64,000 nt of DNA from the IMG/VR virus record IMGVR_UViG_3300020200_000009, positions 25,744 to 89,743 of that record; one strand, 5' to 3'. The DNA is from a virus. Below, one piece after another: positions 1 to 10,308 of the stretch. How positions within the stretch are numbered: position 1 is the stretch's first letter; each line of letters starts with the position of its first letter. The notes beneath the pieces were generated by a model that made no database searches, was not told where the DNA came from, and saw only the letters and a list, made by a program, of their open reading frames with translations. The position numbers and the translations under genes were made by a program.

Positions 1-3000
1 GTTGCAAACTGTGCTGATGTTAAATCGTATATTGCAACACTTACTGATATTGCAGTTGATGCCATCGTTGCTGGAAATCTGGATAACATTAATGCACTGT
101 CAAGTATTACTGATGGCACATATGAAGACGGTGAAAATGTTAGGTCAACTAAACTTGCCTTTAAGAATAAATCTACAGGATTATTCACAACTGGAGACCA
201 GATTAAAGGTGTAACTAGTAATGCAATTTTCAAAGCAATTGGGTCTAATACAGGACTGAAGTGGATTTATGCTGGACCAATCACTGGAACATTCCAAGTT
301 GGTGAGTATATTACAAATTCAACTCTTACAAATCAAGGTGGTGTTACTCAAAGTGTTGTTGTTAAGAAAGCAGAATTAAGTGGCACAAAATCTCTCAAAT
401 TCTCTGGCACCTCATATCTTAGTGCAGCAGAATCATATGATTTTAATTTTGGTGCTGTAGATAATTTTACACTTGAGGGTTGGATTAGACCATCTGGTAT
501 CACTGGCACCCAACATATCTTTGATTTAAGAAGGGTTGTTGATTCTGGGTTAAGAGTTATCATGGATAATAAAAAACTCAGAGTTTATGATGGCACAACA
601 TCATTAATCATTAGTGCAGATGTATTTAATACGGCAAACACATGGTATCACGTTTCAGTCGTAAGAACTAATAATGTCCTTCAGGCATATGTAAATGGTG
701 CACAAGTTGGGTCTAATTATGCAGATACTAACAATTATAAGTATGCACCATGCTACGTTGGATCTAGTTTCCAGGGCACCAGTGCATTTACTGGATATAT
801 GGATAATGTATATGTGAAGAAGGGCGAGTCAGACCATACTGGTGCTTTCACACCCCCAACACAAATTGATTATACAGATAGTAACATTGTGCTTGGATTG
901 GATGGAGAAGGTCCACTTATTGTTTCGACAACAGACACTTATGCAACGTTAACTAGTGTTAATGTGTATAGCTCAACTATCAAAGTAGTAGACTATGAGA
1001 ATTTGAGTTTTGTAATTAAAGATATTGACCTTGGTAGAAAAGAATACAGAGATTGTGCAAAAATTATTGGTGTGAATTCAGCTTGGATTGCTGATGAAGC
1101 AGTTGGACGCATGAAAACTCAGTTTCCTGATTTCATTATGCCTGGAGATGACCCAGGAAGTAATCAATATGGTGGCACAAATTACTGCATAAGAGACACA
1201 AGAGATTTTATTATTCCAGCTTTGGTAAAAGATTTAGAAACTGGAGGAAATTATAATACTTTATATACTGCTCGTACATATCTGACAACATCTGGTAAAT
1301 TGCAGCATATTGGAAATGAAATTCTTCAAACTGTATATACTTGGGATGAAGTAAGCAATATTATGATTGATGTAATCACTACAGTAAGTAGTGATTTGAC
1401 TGGTGCATATTCAGATAGACTTCGTATTCCAAATAATTTTGCTTCACCTGCATCACAAGCGGTGCAAGATGAAATCCGTAAACTTATGGATGACATGTTG
1501 GAGGTTATTGCACCATCTCCTGATAGATTCCGTGATTCTGGAGTTATTATTTGGAAAAACCGCGATTATATTGCTGATGAAGTTGTTGGTTATATTCAGA
1601 ACAAATATGTCCAAACTCTTGGTGGTGTTGCAGTAGATTTCCTGATTATTCCTGGTGGAGATGCCGCATGTAAGAAAGATATTAAGACTTATATTATTCC
1701 AGCAATTATTGCTGATTTAGCGACAGGCGGCACATATCAAACACAAACTGTAATTGACAATTATCTCGATAGTCAAAAGAATATTTTGTTTGTTGAAGAT
1801 GAATTAAATCCAATGTTGGATGCATTTAATAGGACAAAAGAATTGTGCCAATATGCAATTAATAATCTTCTGTTGAACCCAGGTGAAACTGCTGCTGGTT
1901 TAGGGGTGCCAACCTGGGTGCAAGATGACTATTATGAGCCACAATATACTACGAAAAATGCATATCGTGATACAACAATTACTATTGATGATGAAGGATA
2001 TCCACAAACCAATCGTGTCAAAAATGATAGATTCATTGATGCAACTAATTTAATCAAGTCTAATAAAGAATTAATTGCTCAAGAAGCAGTTGCAATAATG
2101 AATAATCTATCTAAATTTGGAGATTTACAAATTCCTGGAGGGCACGTTAACTGTGAAGATGATGTTAAAGATGTATTAGATGCACTTATCCATGATTTAC
2201 TGTATGATTGCAATGATAGAATATATGGAGCAGCATCACTGTATATTGAGCCAGAAAATAATTCTCTTAGACATATTGAGTCTGAATGGGAAGCATCTGT
2301 AACAACGTTTAAAATTGTTAGAGATATTGCAACTCTAACAATGAGAAATGCTTTCGGTAGAGATTATATTCCTGGCACAAATAGATCTACTACAGCTGTA
2401 GAAAGCTATGAGCAGAATCCAAAAGACACTATTTTTGCAGACTGCGGTAATGCAATTGATGGAAATATTCGTTATATTGCCGAGCAAGCAGTATATGATG
2501 GACAACAACAATATCCAACTCTTGTAATTCCAGGTGGCTCAATTAACTGTGTGCATGATGTTACTGATATCTTAGAAGCTCTGGTATTTAACCTTAAGTA
2601 TGGTGGTGATAACTGGATGCAATATGCTACAGAATACTATGTAAACTATTCTGGTAATTTACAGCATATTACATCTCAATCAGCTCAAACTATTTGGATT
2701 TTGAATAGAGCTAGAGATCTTGCAATTAAGGCAATTAAAGATGCTCCAATTACAAATAACTCTGGGTCTACTAATATTCAAAGATATTATGATGCTGCAC
2801 CAAATCCAACAAACCAACTGAGAAATTCAAATCAAACAACTGGAGTTATTATTACTGCATTTAATAACTCAGTCACCAGAACGTTTGCAGCAGGTACAAA
2901 TAATATTGAAAATGCTGACAATACTAGCACTGGTATGGATAACAGTGACGATTTTGTTGCTCGTTGTGTTACGATACTTCCATCAACTACTCCAGTGAAT

Positions 3001-6000
3001 TGTGTATTATTTGAAGGTGGTAGCACTGCCCAGGGCACATGGATTGGTTTCAGAGATAATGGCACTTATTTAAGATTACGTGCAGGTACTGGAACTACTG
3101 CATATTCTGGAGGTGCAAGTTATACTAGTGATACTGGATTAGCAATGTTAGATATTCCTGTCTCAACATTGACTACAGCTGGTTACATGGATGGTAACCA
3201 ACATGAATTAGTCTGGGAAGTTAGAGTTGGCGGTAATATTGCAACTGGACCAGGAAGAGTTAGATTGTTTATTGATGGTAACCTTGTTGGCGAAGCATCT
3301 ACACCTGGTGTTTTAAATACTGGTCTTGGCGCTGCAGCAGGACTTTGGTCTAATGGTAACGTAGGAACGTTTGCAGCAACTGCAGCTGCAGTACCAAATG
3401 GAGAGCCAACTACAGCATGGCCATACCAAATTACTGGCACCATGTCTTACTATCGTGGTCGTTTAGTAGACCCAGGTTATACTGGTAATGAGGCAGCAGC
3501 AGTTATTGCTGATATTACGACCTTAATGCAAAAAGTTACCAGTGGTATTCAAACTCCAGCAACGGTTGCAACTCGTACATATACCTTACCAATAGTTTGG
3601 CCAGTTAAATTTACTCCAGAATCTGTTAAGCGTGATTTAAGTATTACATTTGATTCTGCTGGCGGTGGCAGTGGTGCAACCAGTACTTGGAATGCTACAT
3701 GCTCAGAAGTTGCTTCTGCAATCAATACATTAATGGAAATATTAATTGATACTATTGAAAATGCAGCAAATAGTAATATTAATTATCTTTCAAGTATAAC
3801 TAGAACATTTAAACCAACAAATAATACCATATATCAATATGGCACTTGCCATGATGTTGTGTCTGCGATAGATACGCTGTTTACCTTAATGTCTGAGACA
3901 TTAGGTGCTGGTGCAGAGAATGCAAAAATGGTTGCAAATATGATTCTCTTCAATCAAACAGCAATTGCTACAAGAGCACTTGATAAAACTACTTCATATT
4001 ATGGCACAACAAATCTAACGATTGGATTCTGTAATAATGTCCTTAAAGCACTTCGTTATGACATGATTACTGGAGGAAATGGGGCAACATTCTACTTGCT
4101 GCAGAGTTGGTTTGATGGCGAAGGAAACTTTATTGCATTCCCCACTGTAACTAGGTCTCATTTAATATATTGCATTACAAGACTCAGAGAATACATTAAG
4201 AGTGCAATGTATTTACTAGGTAGTGACCCAGCGTGGGCAACATATACCACTTATGACCCACCTGGAAGATTAGAATGGTATCAAGAAGCTGCAGAATTTA
4301 TTATAGATTCTTCTCTTAACCCGATTGAATTTGCATTAAGAAATTCTAAATTCCCAACTGAAGCAAAAGTAACATTCCAAGCATCTGCTCATGCAGTAAA
4401 TCTTAAGAATACTTACAATATGGGAATTGATTACAATACTGACCCAGCACTTGTTACTCTCTTACCATTGATAGAAGTCGGATACGAGCGTGCTGAATAT
4501 AGAATTAGAATTAATCGTCCTAACTTCTTCCGTAGAGGAGATATTCTCCAATATGTCCCAGCATCGTCAACTCCTCTTACTGGTTTGCAAAGTAATGAAT
4601 ACTTCTATGTAATTAATGCAGAAGCAAGTTGGTTTGAAATTGGTGCCCACTATATTCATGATGGAAGATTTAGAAAATTTGAGGTAAGCACTACAAATAC
4701 TGGAGCACAAATTTTACAGGTTGTTAGAAGATCTGGAGTTGTACAGAAAGATCCTATTTTTGCAGTTGACCCATCAGATACACCAGTGCTTGGAGGATTT
4801 AATCTATCTGATATAATCTATGGAGTTACTTCAGAAGCATCTGCTGAGGTTGGGTTTGTGCAGAAGAATCTGGCCAAGATATTCAAAACATTCAACAGAT
4901 ATGACTTGATTGATGTCTCTGAAACATTGGGCGTATATGACAACTTTATAAATGGTGAGCAAGTTGTAGTCCAAGGAGCAACAACTAATACTGGATATGT
5001 TTATCAAACCAAAAATACAAATGATGATGGTGAAACATTTGTAAATATCATTGACAAAATTGGCACTATTTCAATTGGTGATACCATCTTAGGTATTACT
5101 AGTGGCACGACTGCTGAAATTGCTGCTATTTCTGACAGGATGTTGTTAAATGTCAAGTCTGGTGATTTCGCAGCAAATCAATGGTTGTTTGCAGAAAATG
5201 ATGCAACGGAAGCATACATTACCGAATATGTAAATAAGAGCGGCACATTGACAGGGAATACAGGAGGACGTATCACAATTGATGTTGAGACTATTCAGAA
5301 TAGTTGGAATACTGGTGATGTAATTTATGGAAGTTTGACCGATTATATTCTTGATGTCAAAGGTATTTCTGGCACTCAACTTCAATTGAATCAGTATATT
5401 CACGGAACGAATGTTTATCAATTAGAGTTAGGAGTTGCAATTACGGATACTGGTGTTGCCGATACATTTAGACCTGGAGATGAAGTATATCTGCTTCAAG
5501 GAACTACGATTAAGAATCCTGGATTCAAAGCTACCGTGACAGAGTATATTAACGATACTATCAATAATATCCATAGATTGTTTATCGCAAACTTGATTGA
5601 TGTTGGAACAGGAGCACCTATTTCAGAAGTTGCTATCAGCTCAAATAATATTGGTAAAGTTGATATCGGGTCTAACTTCCCAACAGTTTACGCAAACACA
5701 ATTTCTTACACTAATACTGGATATACTTCTTATGGTAAAGTTGTTGCAATTGAGCAAAGTGGGATTACTGCGAAAATCTGGGTAGAAAACGCAGTTGGTG
5801 ACTTTGTTAATAACATGACTGTTAAGTCAGATTATGGATGGGGCGCAGGCGTATCCAAAGCAACTATTCTCCAAGGTAGAGTTGATAGATATTTCCGTGG
5901 ATTTGATGGATCTCAAACAACATTTAGTCTGACTATTAATAATGGAGAAGCATACTTCCCAGATCCAGCAGGACATTTACTTGTATATGTAAATGCTGTT

Positions 6001-7185
6001 TTACAACCACCTGGTCCTACAAATGCTTATATTGCATTCTCTGATAAAATTCAATTTACTGAAGCACCTGAAGTTGGGTCAGAATTTATTGGGTCTTACA
6101 TAGGTAAACTTCGTCAACTAGATGATATTAGCTTTGAGTTTGATTCATTGCGCTCATCGTTTAACTTAAAGCGTGGCGGTCTTTTCTACTCACTAACCTT
6201 AACCGAAGGGTCGTCTTCTGCTACTATTTTACCAGAAAATAATATTCTTGTATCTCTGAATGGAATTATTCAAGAACCAGGTGTTGCTTATAGATTAGTT
6301 GGGTCTAGAATTATTTTCTCAGAAGTGCCAAGATCTGGAGCATCGTTTGTAGGATTCTCATATATCGGTAGTGATGCTGATGTTATTGCTGCAGATGTGG
6401 TGCCACCTATTGAATCTGGAGACAAATTATTCATTGAAGGTGAAGAATTTGCTCGTGAAGTTGCTGTTATTGAGTCTTCTAACTCATTAGTAACATTTGA
6501 ATATACTGGGTCGGTTAAAGGTAGAAATGCTGCTGCACTAGCACAAATTAAAGGTGGTCAACTAACAAGTGCAATTTTAACAAATCCTGGTAATGGATAT
6601 ACAACACGCCCCAACGTAGATATAATTTCATCCTCAGGTTTTGATGGAAGAATTAAAGCTCTGATGGGTATCACAAGAATTGATGTTAAAACTCCTGGAG
6701 TTGGATATAAGAATCCAGTTGTTGCTGTAGACACAACTGTCCCAGATGATTTTGTTTCTCCAACTGGCACTCCAATTAATGGTGGTATTGATATTTACAA
6801 CCCCGATGAAAATGATGATATTATTGATAATCCTATTCCTCCTGGTTTTATCGCTATCAATCAAAACCCTGTAAACGTAACTGTTAACCAAGGTCAAACT
6901 GCATTATTTACAGTTGCTGCTACGGTATCTAATAATCAAACTCTAAATTATCAATGGCAGAAGAAAGAATATGGTGCTGTAACTTGGTCTAATATTATTG
7001 GAGCAAACCAAGCAACATATATTACATTGAATGCTGCTCAATCTGATGATAATGATGAATTTAGAGTTGCAATTACTGCTGCTGGTGCTGCGCCAACTTA
7101 TTCGTTGTCTGCAATTATTACTGTGCAGACAGGAGCAACAGTAATTAATAACTTTAATCCATCAAATATTTTTGATGACATCTAA
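1..7185 (+). CDS. Giant modular virion structural protein, 5' end outside window
   Basis: The frame is open from base 1, so the gene starts left of the window; the ATG at 562 is internal. At least 2394 residues are visible. Residues ~125-275 look like a LamG/concanavalin-type beta sandwich (an FSGTSYL strand, EGWIR, WYHVSVVR, GYMDNVYV). Next come four related helical modules (about 1063-2745) with a conserved Ile-Pro-Gly-Gly and a Cys before an acidic helix, then a second LamG-like region (~2960-3480) and degenerate helical copies (to ~4215). Later parts hold TSG-type beta motifs and GxGY-P repeats, and the C-terminus (~6840-7130) is an Ig-like domain with a YQWQK core. Position before gp8 suggests a baseplate or tail-fibre-network component. 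The exact T4 counterpart is unknown to me. The frame is certain; function is inferred from modules and context. Confidence 0.85.
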   Translation, partial: VANCADVKSYIATLTDIAVDAIVAGNLDNINALSSITDGTYEDGENVRSTKLAFKNKSTGLFTTGDQIKGVTSNAIFKAIGSNTGLKWIYAGPITGTFQVGEYITNSTLTNQGGVTQSVVVKKAELSGTKSLKFSGTSYLSAAESYDFNFGAVDNFTLEGWIRPSGITGTQHIFDLRRVVDSGLRVIMDNKKLRVYDGTTSLIISADVFNTANTWYHVSVVRTNNVLQAYVNGAQVGSNYADTNNYKYAPCYVGSSFQGTSAFTGYMDNVYVKKGESDHTGAFTPPTQIDYTDSNIVLGLDGEGPLIVSTTDTYATLTSVNVYSSTIKVVDYENLSFVIKDIDLGRKEYRDCAKIIGVNSAWIADEAVGRMKTQFPDFIMPGDDPGSNQYGGTNYCIRDTRDFIIPALVKDLETGGNYNTLYTARTYLTTSGKLQHIGNEILQTVYTWDEVSNIMIDVITTVSSDLTGAYSDRLRIPNNFASPASQAVQDEIRKLMDDMLEVIAPSPDRFRDSGVIIWKNRDYIADEVVGYIQNKYVQTLGGVAVDFLIIPGGDAACKKDIKTYIIPAIIADLATGGTYQTQTVIDNYLDSQKNILFVEDELNPMLDAFNRTKELCQYAINNLLLNPGETAAGLGVPTWVQDDYYEPQYTTKNAYRDTTITIDDEGYPQTNRVKNDRFIDATNLIKSNKELIAQEAVAIMNNLSKFGDLQIPGGHVNCEDDVKDVLDALIHDLLYDCNDRIYGAASLYIEPENNSLRHIESEWEASVTTFKIVRDIATLTMRNAFGRDYIPGTNRSTTAVESYEQNPKDTIFADCGNAIDGNIRYIAEQAVYDGQQQYPTLVIPGGSINCVHDVTDILEALVFNLKYGGDNWMQYATEYYVNYSGNLQHITSQSAQTIWILNRARDLAIKAIKDAPITNNSGSTNIQRYYDAAPNPTNQLRNSNQTTGVIITAFNNSVTRTFAAGTNNIENADNTSTGMDNSDDFVARCVTILPSTTPVNCVLFEGGSTAQGTWIGFRDNGTYLRLRAGTGTTAYSGGASYTSDTGLAMLDIPVSTLTTAGYMDGNQHELVWEVRVGGNIATGPGRVRLFIDGNLVGEASTPGVLNTGLGAAAGLWSNGNVGTFAATAAAVPNGEPTTAWPYQITGTMSYYRGRLVDPGYTGNEAAAVIADITTLMQKVTSGIQTPATVATRTYTLPIVWPVKFTPESVKRDLSITFDSAGGGSGATSTWNATCSEVASAINTLMEILIDTIENAANSNINYLSSITRTFKPTNNTIYQYGTCHDVVSAIDTLFTLMSETLGAGAENAKMVANMILFNQTAIATRALDKTTSYYGTTNLTIGFCNNVLKALRYDMITGGNGATFYLLQSWFDGEGNFIAFPTVTRSHLIYCITRLREYIKSAMYLLGSDPAWATYTTYDPPGRLEWYQEAAEFIIDSSLNPIEFALRNSKFPTEAKVTFQASAHAVNLKNTYNMGIDYNTDPALVTLLPLIEVGYERAEYRIRINRPNFFRRGDILQYVPASSTPLTGLQSNEYFYVINAEASWFEIGAHYIHDGRFRKFEVSTTNTGAQILQVVRRSGVVQKDPIFAVDPSDTPVLGGFNLSDIIYGVTSEASAEVGFVQKNLAKIFKTFNRYDLIDVSETLGVYDNFINGEQVVVQGATTNTGYVYQTKNTNDDGETFVNIIDKIGTISIGDTILGITSGTTAEIAAISDRMLLNVKSGDFAANQWLFAENDATEAYITEYVNKSGTLTGNTGGRITIDVETIQNSWNTGDVIYGSLTDYILDVKGISGTQLQLNQYIHGTNVYQLELGVAITDTGVADTFRPGDEVYLLQGTTIKNPGFKATVTEYINDTINNIHRLFIANLIDVGTGAPISEVAISSNNIGKVDIGSNFPTVYANTISYTNTGYTSYGKVVAIEQSGITAKIWVENAVGDFVNNMTVKSDYGWGAGVSKATILQGRVDRYFRGFDGSQTTFSLTINNGEAYFPDPAGHLLVYVNAVLQPPGPTNAYIAFSDKIQFTEAPEVGSEFIGSYIGKLRQLDDISFEFDSLRSSFNLKRGGLFYSLTLTEGSSSATILPENNILVSLNGIIQEPGVAYRLVGSRIIFSEVPRSGASFVGFSYIGSDADVIAADVVPPIESGDKLFIEGEEFAREVAVIESSNSLVTFEYTGSVKGRNAAALAQIKGGQLTSAILTNPGNGYTTRPNVDIISSSGFDGRIKALMGITRIDVKTPGVGYKNPVVAVDTTVPDDFVSPTGTPINGGIDIYNPDENDDIIDNPIPPGFIAINQNPVNVTVNQGQTALFTVAATVSNNQTLNYQWQKKEYGAVTWSNIIGANQATYITLNAAQSDDNDEFRVAITAAGAAPTYSLSAIITVQTGATVINNFNPSNIFDDI
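1063..2745 (+). repeat. Four divergent copies of a ~100-residue helical module
   Basis: Copies start near 1063, 1543, 2044 and 2446. Each reads roughly as an N-terminal IA-x-EAV helix, a short loop with I-P-G-G or I-M-P-G, a Cys followed by an acidic helix (CIRDTRDF, CKKDIKTY, CEDDVKDV, CVHDVTDI), a DL helix with GG or CN, and a final helix beginning with (H/E)I. Degenerate relatives with the Cys-helix element recur near 3690, 3840 and 4030, and the first residues of the window (NCADVKSY) fit too. Copies are diverged at DNA level, so the duplication is old. Confidence 0.65.
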
Positions 7186-7188
7186 ATA
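7182..7188 (+). promoter_or_regulatory. Late-promoter-like CTAAATA box
   Basis: CTAAATA contains the stop codon of the preceding gene and resembles the T4 late -10 box TATAAATA. It lies only 11 bases before the next ATG, so a transcript started here would barely carry the ribosome site. A chance match is quite possible. Confidence 0.25.
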
Positions 7189-7199
7189 AAAGGAAAAAC

Positions 7200-8801
7200 A
7201 TGCCTGCAAACGCCAGTTACAACAATGCTACAAAAAGACTTGCAGTGTCTGCGGATAATCTTCCAGGACCTGTAAGTCGTGGCACATTTCCAAACCAGAA
7301 TAATACAAATACTGTAACAGAGCAAGATTTTGATCATGAGTTTTTATATCGTGGTGGCACTTTTGGAGTTACACGTACATTTGATAGTAATGCTTGGACG
7401 CAAACTGGATTTATTAGAAGTATTACTCTATCTGTAGCAGATAATGCATTGTTTGGGGTTAATAATCAAATTAGAAGTGGAGACCATCTCTTCTTTGTTT
7501 TTAGTGATGGAATAAAAAGAAAATTTTTATTTACTGGCACTACATTTACATCGATTGCTGATAGGTGTTGGTTAGCTGCAGATAATAGACTTGATTTGAT
7601 TATGACAAATCAAGCAGCGTCAACTGGCACATACACATACTATGACCAAAGAAATGGGCGATCGGCAACCCCACTTGGTGCTATTGGAATTGCAGCAAAT
7701 GGAGTAGTATTATTCAATCCAAGTGCAGGGACTGCTGCAAATCCACCATTTGGATTTAATTGGAATACATACAGGCAGGATTCTACAACTCCTATTAATT
7801 TCGGTGAAGATACTTGTGGTGGACGACCAGATGTAACAGGTCAATACCACTACCAGGATAGTTCTATTTTAACCTGTTGGCGAACCTCTGGAGCGATGTC
7901 TACTTATAATGATTATTATGGAAGCTCCCAATATAATGGTGATAATATTAGGCATCCAGATGGACATTCAAAAATTATAGGATTTTCATTTGATGGATTC
8001 CCCATATACGGACCATACGCATACAACAGTCCTTGGGATAATTTAAGTGGAGTCAAATATTTGACTTCATCTTTTGAGATTAGAAATACTGAAGTTTCTG
8101 GAAGACCACAATATGGTGCTACACTTCAAAATCCTCCTGCTGGCTCATTAATGCAGGATTGGCGATATGAAGAGGGTTTAGGTGACCTGGATATACATAA
8201 CGGAAGATTTTGTATAACTCCAGAATATCAAGATGGCACGTATGCATATTTTATTTCTATTGATTCTAATGGAAAGCCTGCATTTCCATATATAATTGGC
8301 ACGTCTACTAGGGAAACTATTGACCCACCGCCAGGAAATGGAGCAAGAGCTCCAGAGCTTCCGCCGCCTCCACCACCACCTGATTACGTCAGACCAACTC
8401 TTCAATTCACGTTACAACCACAAAATGCAACTGTAAATGCTAATCAATCTGTAACATTTACTGTACAAGGTCAAGTGGTTACAAGCGAAGCAGCAACTTC
8501 AATTGGATATCAATGGTTTAGATCGACTGATGGCGGTTTTGCGTTTGCTGCTATTACTGGAGCAACGAATAGCACATATACTATAACTGCTCTAGCATAT
8601 ATGACTGGGTATCGATACAGATGTCGTATTACTGGACCTTTAGGAGTGCCTACAAATCGTACTGCATCAAATTCTCCCCTAGATTCAAATACAGCAGTCC
8701 TAACAGTCACTGGTGGTGGAGATGGTGGAAGTCTAAACAATAGATTTGATTCTTCATCATCAAGATTTGACTCGACTTCACAAAGATTTGACGGCACCTA
8801 A
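7200..8801 (+). CDS. YHYH-domain virion protein with C-terminal Ig-like domain
   Basis: This 533-residue protein follows the giant gene after 14 bases, with an AAGGA ribosome site just upstream. The central part has the hallmarks of the YHYH family: an acidic CGGRPDVTG segment leading into QYHYQ, then a GFSFDGFPIYGPY block. The usual last His of YHYH is Gln here. After a proline run (residues ~380-395) the C-terminus is an Ig-like domain (VTFTVQG, YQWFRS, YRCRITG), followed by a short repeat of RFDS/T-type units at the extreme end. YHYH proteins are common in cyanophage tail regions, but their role is not established. A peripheral virion protein is likely; I infer this from neighbours. Confidence 0.8.
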   Translation: MPANASYNNATKRLAVSADNLPGPVSRGTFPNQNNTNTVTEQDFDHEFLYRGGTFGVTRTFDSNAWTQTGFIRSITLSVADNALFGVNNQIRSGDHLFFVFSDGIKRKFLFTGTTFTSIADRCWLAADNRLDLIMTNQAASTGTYTYYDQRNGRSATPLGAIGIAANGVVLFNPSAGTAANPPFGFNWNTYRQDSTTPINFGEDTCGGRPDVTGQYHYQDSSILTCWRTSGAMSTYNDYYGSSQYNGDNIRHPDGHSKIIGFSFDGFPIYGPYAYNSPWDNLSGVKYLTSSFEIRNTEVSGRPQYGATLQNPPAGSLMQDWRYEEGLGDLDIHNGRFCITPEYQDGTYAYFISIDSNGKPAFPYIIGTSTRETIDPPPGNGARAPELPPPPPPPDYVRPTLQFTLQPQNATVNANQSVTFTVQGQVVTSEAATSIGYQWFRSTDGGFAFAAITGATNSTYTITALAYMTGYRYRCRITGPLGVPTNRTASNSPLDSNTAVLTVTGGGDGGSLNNRFDSSSSRFDSTSQRFDGT

Positions 8802-8804
8802 ATA
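8798..8804 (+). promoter_or_regulatory. Late-promoter-like CTAAATA box
   Basis: CTAAATA again contains the TAA stop of the upstream gene and lies 22 bases before the ATG at 8827, with AAAGAG as a possible ribosome site between. It resembles the T4 late -10 element read by gp55. Confidence 0.4.
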
Positions 8805-8826
8805 ACACTGTAAAGAGTAACTATCA

Positions 8827-10305
8827 ATGGCTAAACAAAATATTAACATAGGTACATCTGCCAATGATGGGACTGGAGACAGTCTTAGAGATGGCGCTAT
8901 TAAAGTAAATAGCGTAATCAATGAAATTTATACCAATCTAGGCAATGATACTAATCTTTTAGTGAATGTTAATAATCCTGTAGATGGACAAGTGCTCAAG
9001 TGGAATGGCACAGTCTTTGCAGAAGGTCATTTTGATGCGTTAAGTGCAGATTTAAATGTTAAAGGTTTTAGAATTATATCACAAACAAATGGTGATATAG
9101 TAATTAAGCCGCATGGCACAGGGGATATTAAATTTTGGGCAGGCAATACTGGTAGTGCATACACTTATATTGATGGTGCTGATGGTAAATTAAAATACAC
9201 TAATGTGTATGATGATATAACTGATTTACCAAATGCAACTAGTCATCATGGAATGTTTGCTCATGTGCATGAAACAGAAAGAGCATATTATGCCCATGGC
9301 GGTTCTTGGACTCAACTAATTGATAATGGGTCATCAATTGGAGAATTATTCGATGTTGACATGACTGTTGGAGGTGGTCCTTCAGCAGGTCAAGTATTAA
9401 AATGGAATGGAGAATCCTGGGCCCCTGCTAATGATTTACTAGGAGAGGGGGGCGGCGGTGGTGGTGTCGTAAATCAATGGTTATCTATTTTTGCAGATAG
9501 TGGACAAACTACTGCCAGTGCACCTACAGATGTTTTAACAATTGCTGGTGGAACAAATATATCAACTTCTATTAGTGGAGATACTCTTACTGTCGATTTC
9601 ACTGGAGAATTGGGAGGTCCAACTCAAAATGCCTTTGGCACTATTGGGGCTGACAATGGGAGTAATACTGCATCTACACCATCGGCAACAATCAATATTG
9701 TCGGTGGCACAGGTATTACTACAGCAATTAATGGTAGTAATTTAACTGTAACTAATAGTCAACCAAACATTGTCCAAGAAGTTTATAAAACTGTTGCTGG
9801 AGATACTGGGAATACCACAGCACAATTAGCAACTTCTACATTAACCATTGCTGGCGGTTTAGGTCTTACCACTGTAGCAACAACAAATACAATTACAGCA
9901 AATGCTCAGTTTTGGACTAATGGCACAATAGCAGAAAACAAAACTATTATTTTCGATGCTGATGGTCAATCTGTAATTACACCTAGTCCAACACTTGGAT
10001 GGACTATTACTGGCACTACTGGTGGAGGTTATAAATTTACTGGACCTGGAGTTTCAAGTGACACTTCCAATCCGACAATTTATGTGTATAGAGGATTTAC
10101 CTATAGATTTAATAATCAATCTGGAGTAGCGCACCCATTTGCACTACGTCAAAGTAGTGGAGGAAGTTCTGTTACTACTGGAGTAACTGGGTCACTCAAT
10201 GGTGTGCAATTTTGGACTGTGCCTATGTCTCTTGCTGCTGGCACGACATATGTCTATCAATGCACCCAACACCCAGGCATGATAGGAAACCTCGTGGTCG
10301 TATAA
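8827..10305 (+). CDS. Virion structural protein with C-terminal cupredoxin-like domain
   Basis: The 492-residue protein begins with a segment typical of cyanophage tail proteins (NINIGTSANDGTGDSLRDG). A Gly-rich linker follows (~residues 205-215), then three beta repeats of about 50 residues, each with an A-D-x-G start and a GGT/GGL turn. The last ~80 residues look like a cupredoxin: a YVYRGFTYRF strand, His436 in VAHPFAL, then Cys479-x2-His482-x2-Met485 in a YQC-TQHPGM loop followed by a hydrophobic end strand. These are the four ligands of a type 1 copper site, with amicyanin-like spacing. Only 3 bases separate it from the next gene. Copper binding is inferred; a structural role follows from context. 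Confidence 0.8.
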   Translation: MAKQNINIGTSANDGTGDSLRDGAIKVNSVINEIYTNLGNDTNLLVNVNNPVDGQVLKWNGTVFAEGHFDALSADLNVKGFRIISQTNGDIVIKPHGTGDIKFWAGNTGSAYTYIDGADGKLKYTNVYDDITDLPNATSHHGMFAHVHETERAYYAHGGSWTQLIDNGSSIGELFDVDMTVGGGPSAGQVLKWNGESWAPANDLLGEGGGGGGVVNQWLSIFADSGQTTASAPTDVLTIAGGTNISTSISGDTLTVDFTGELGGPTQNAFGTIGADNGSNTASTPSATINIVGGTGITTAINGSNLTVTNSQPNIVQEVYKTVAGDTGNTTAQLATSTLTIAGGLGLTTVATTNTITANAQFWTNGTIAENKTIIFDADGQSVITPSPTLGWTITGTTGGGYKFTGPGVSSDTSNPTIYVYRGFTYRFNNQSGVAHPFALRQSSGGSSVTTGVTGSLNGVQFWTVPMSLAAGTTYVYQCTQHPGMIGNLVVV

Positions 10306-10308
10306 TAA

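Noticed and set aside
562-564. ATG at 562 as the start of the first gene
   Set aside because: The frame is open back to base 1 and the LamG-like domain begins upstream of this codon, so the ATG is internal.
9440-9470. G-rich stretch considered as a G-quadruplex or recoding site
   Set aside because: It encodes a simple poly-Gly linker in frame; the frame continues normally.
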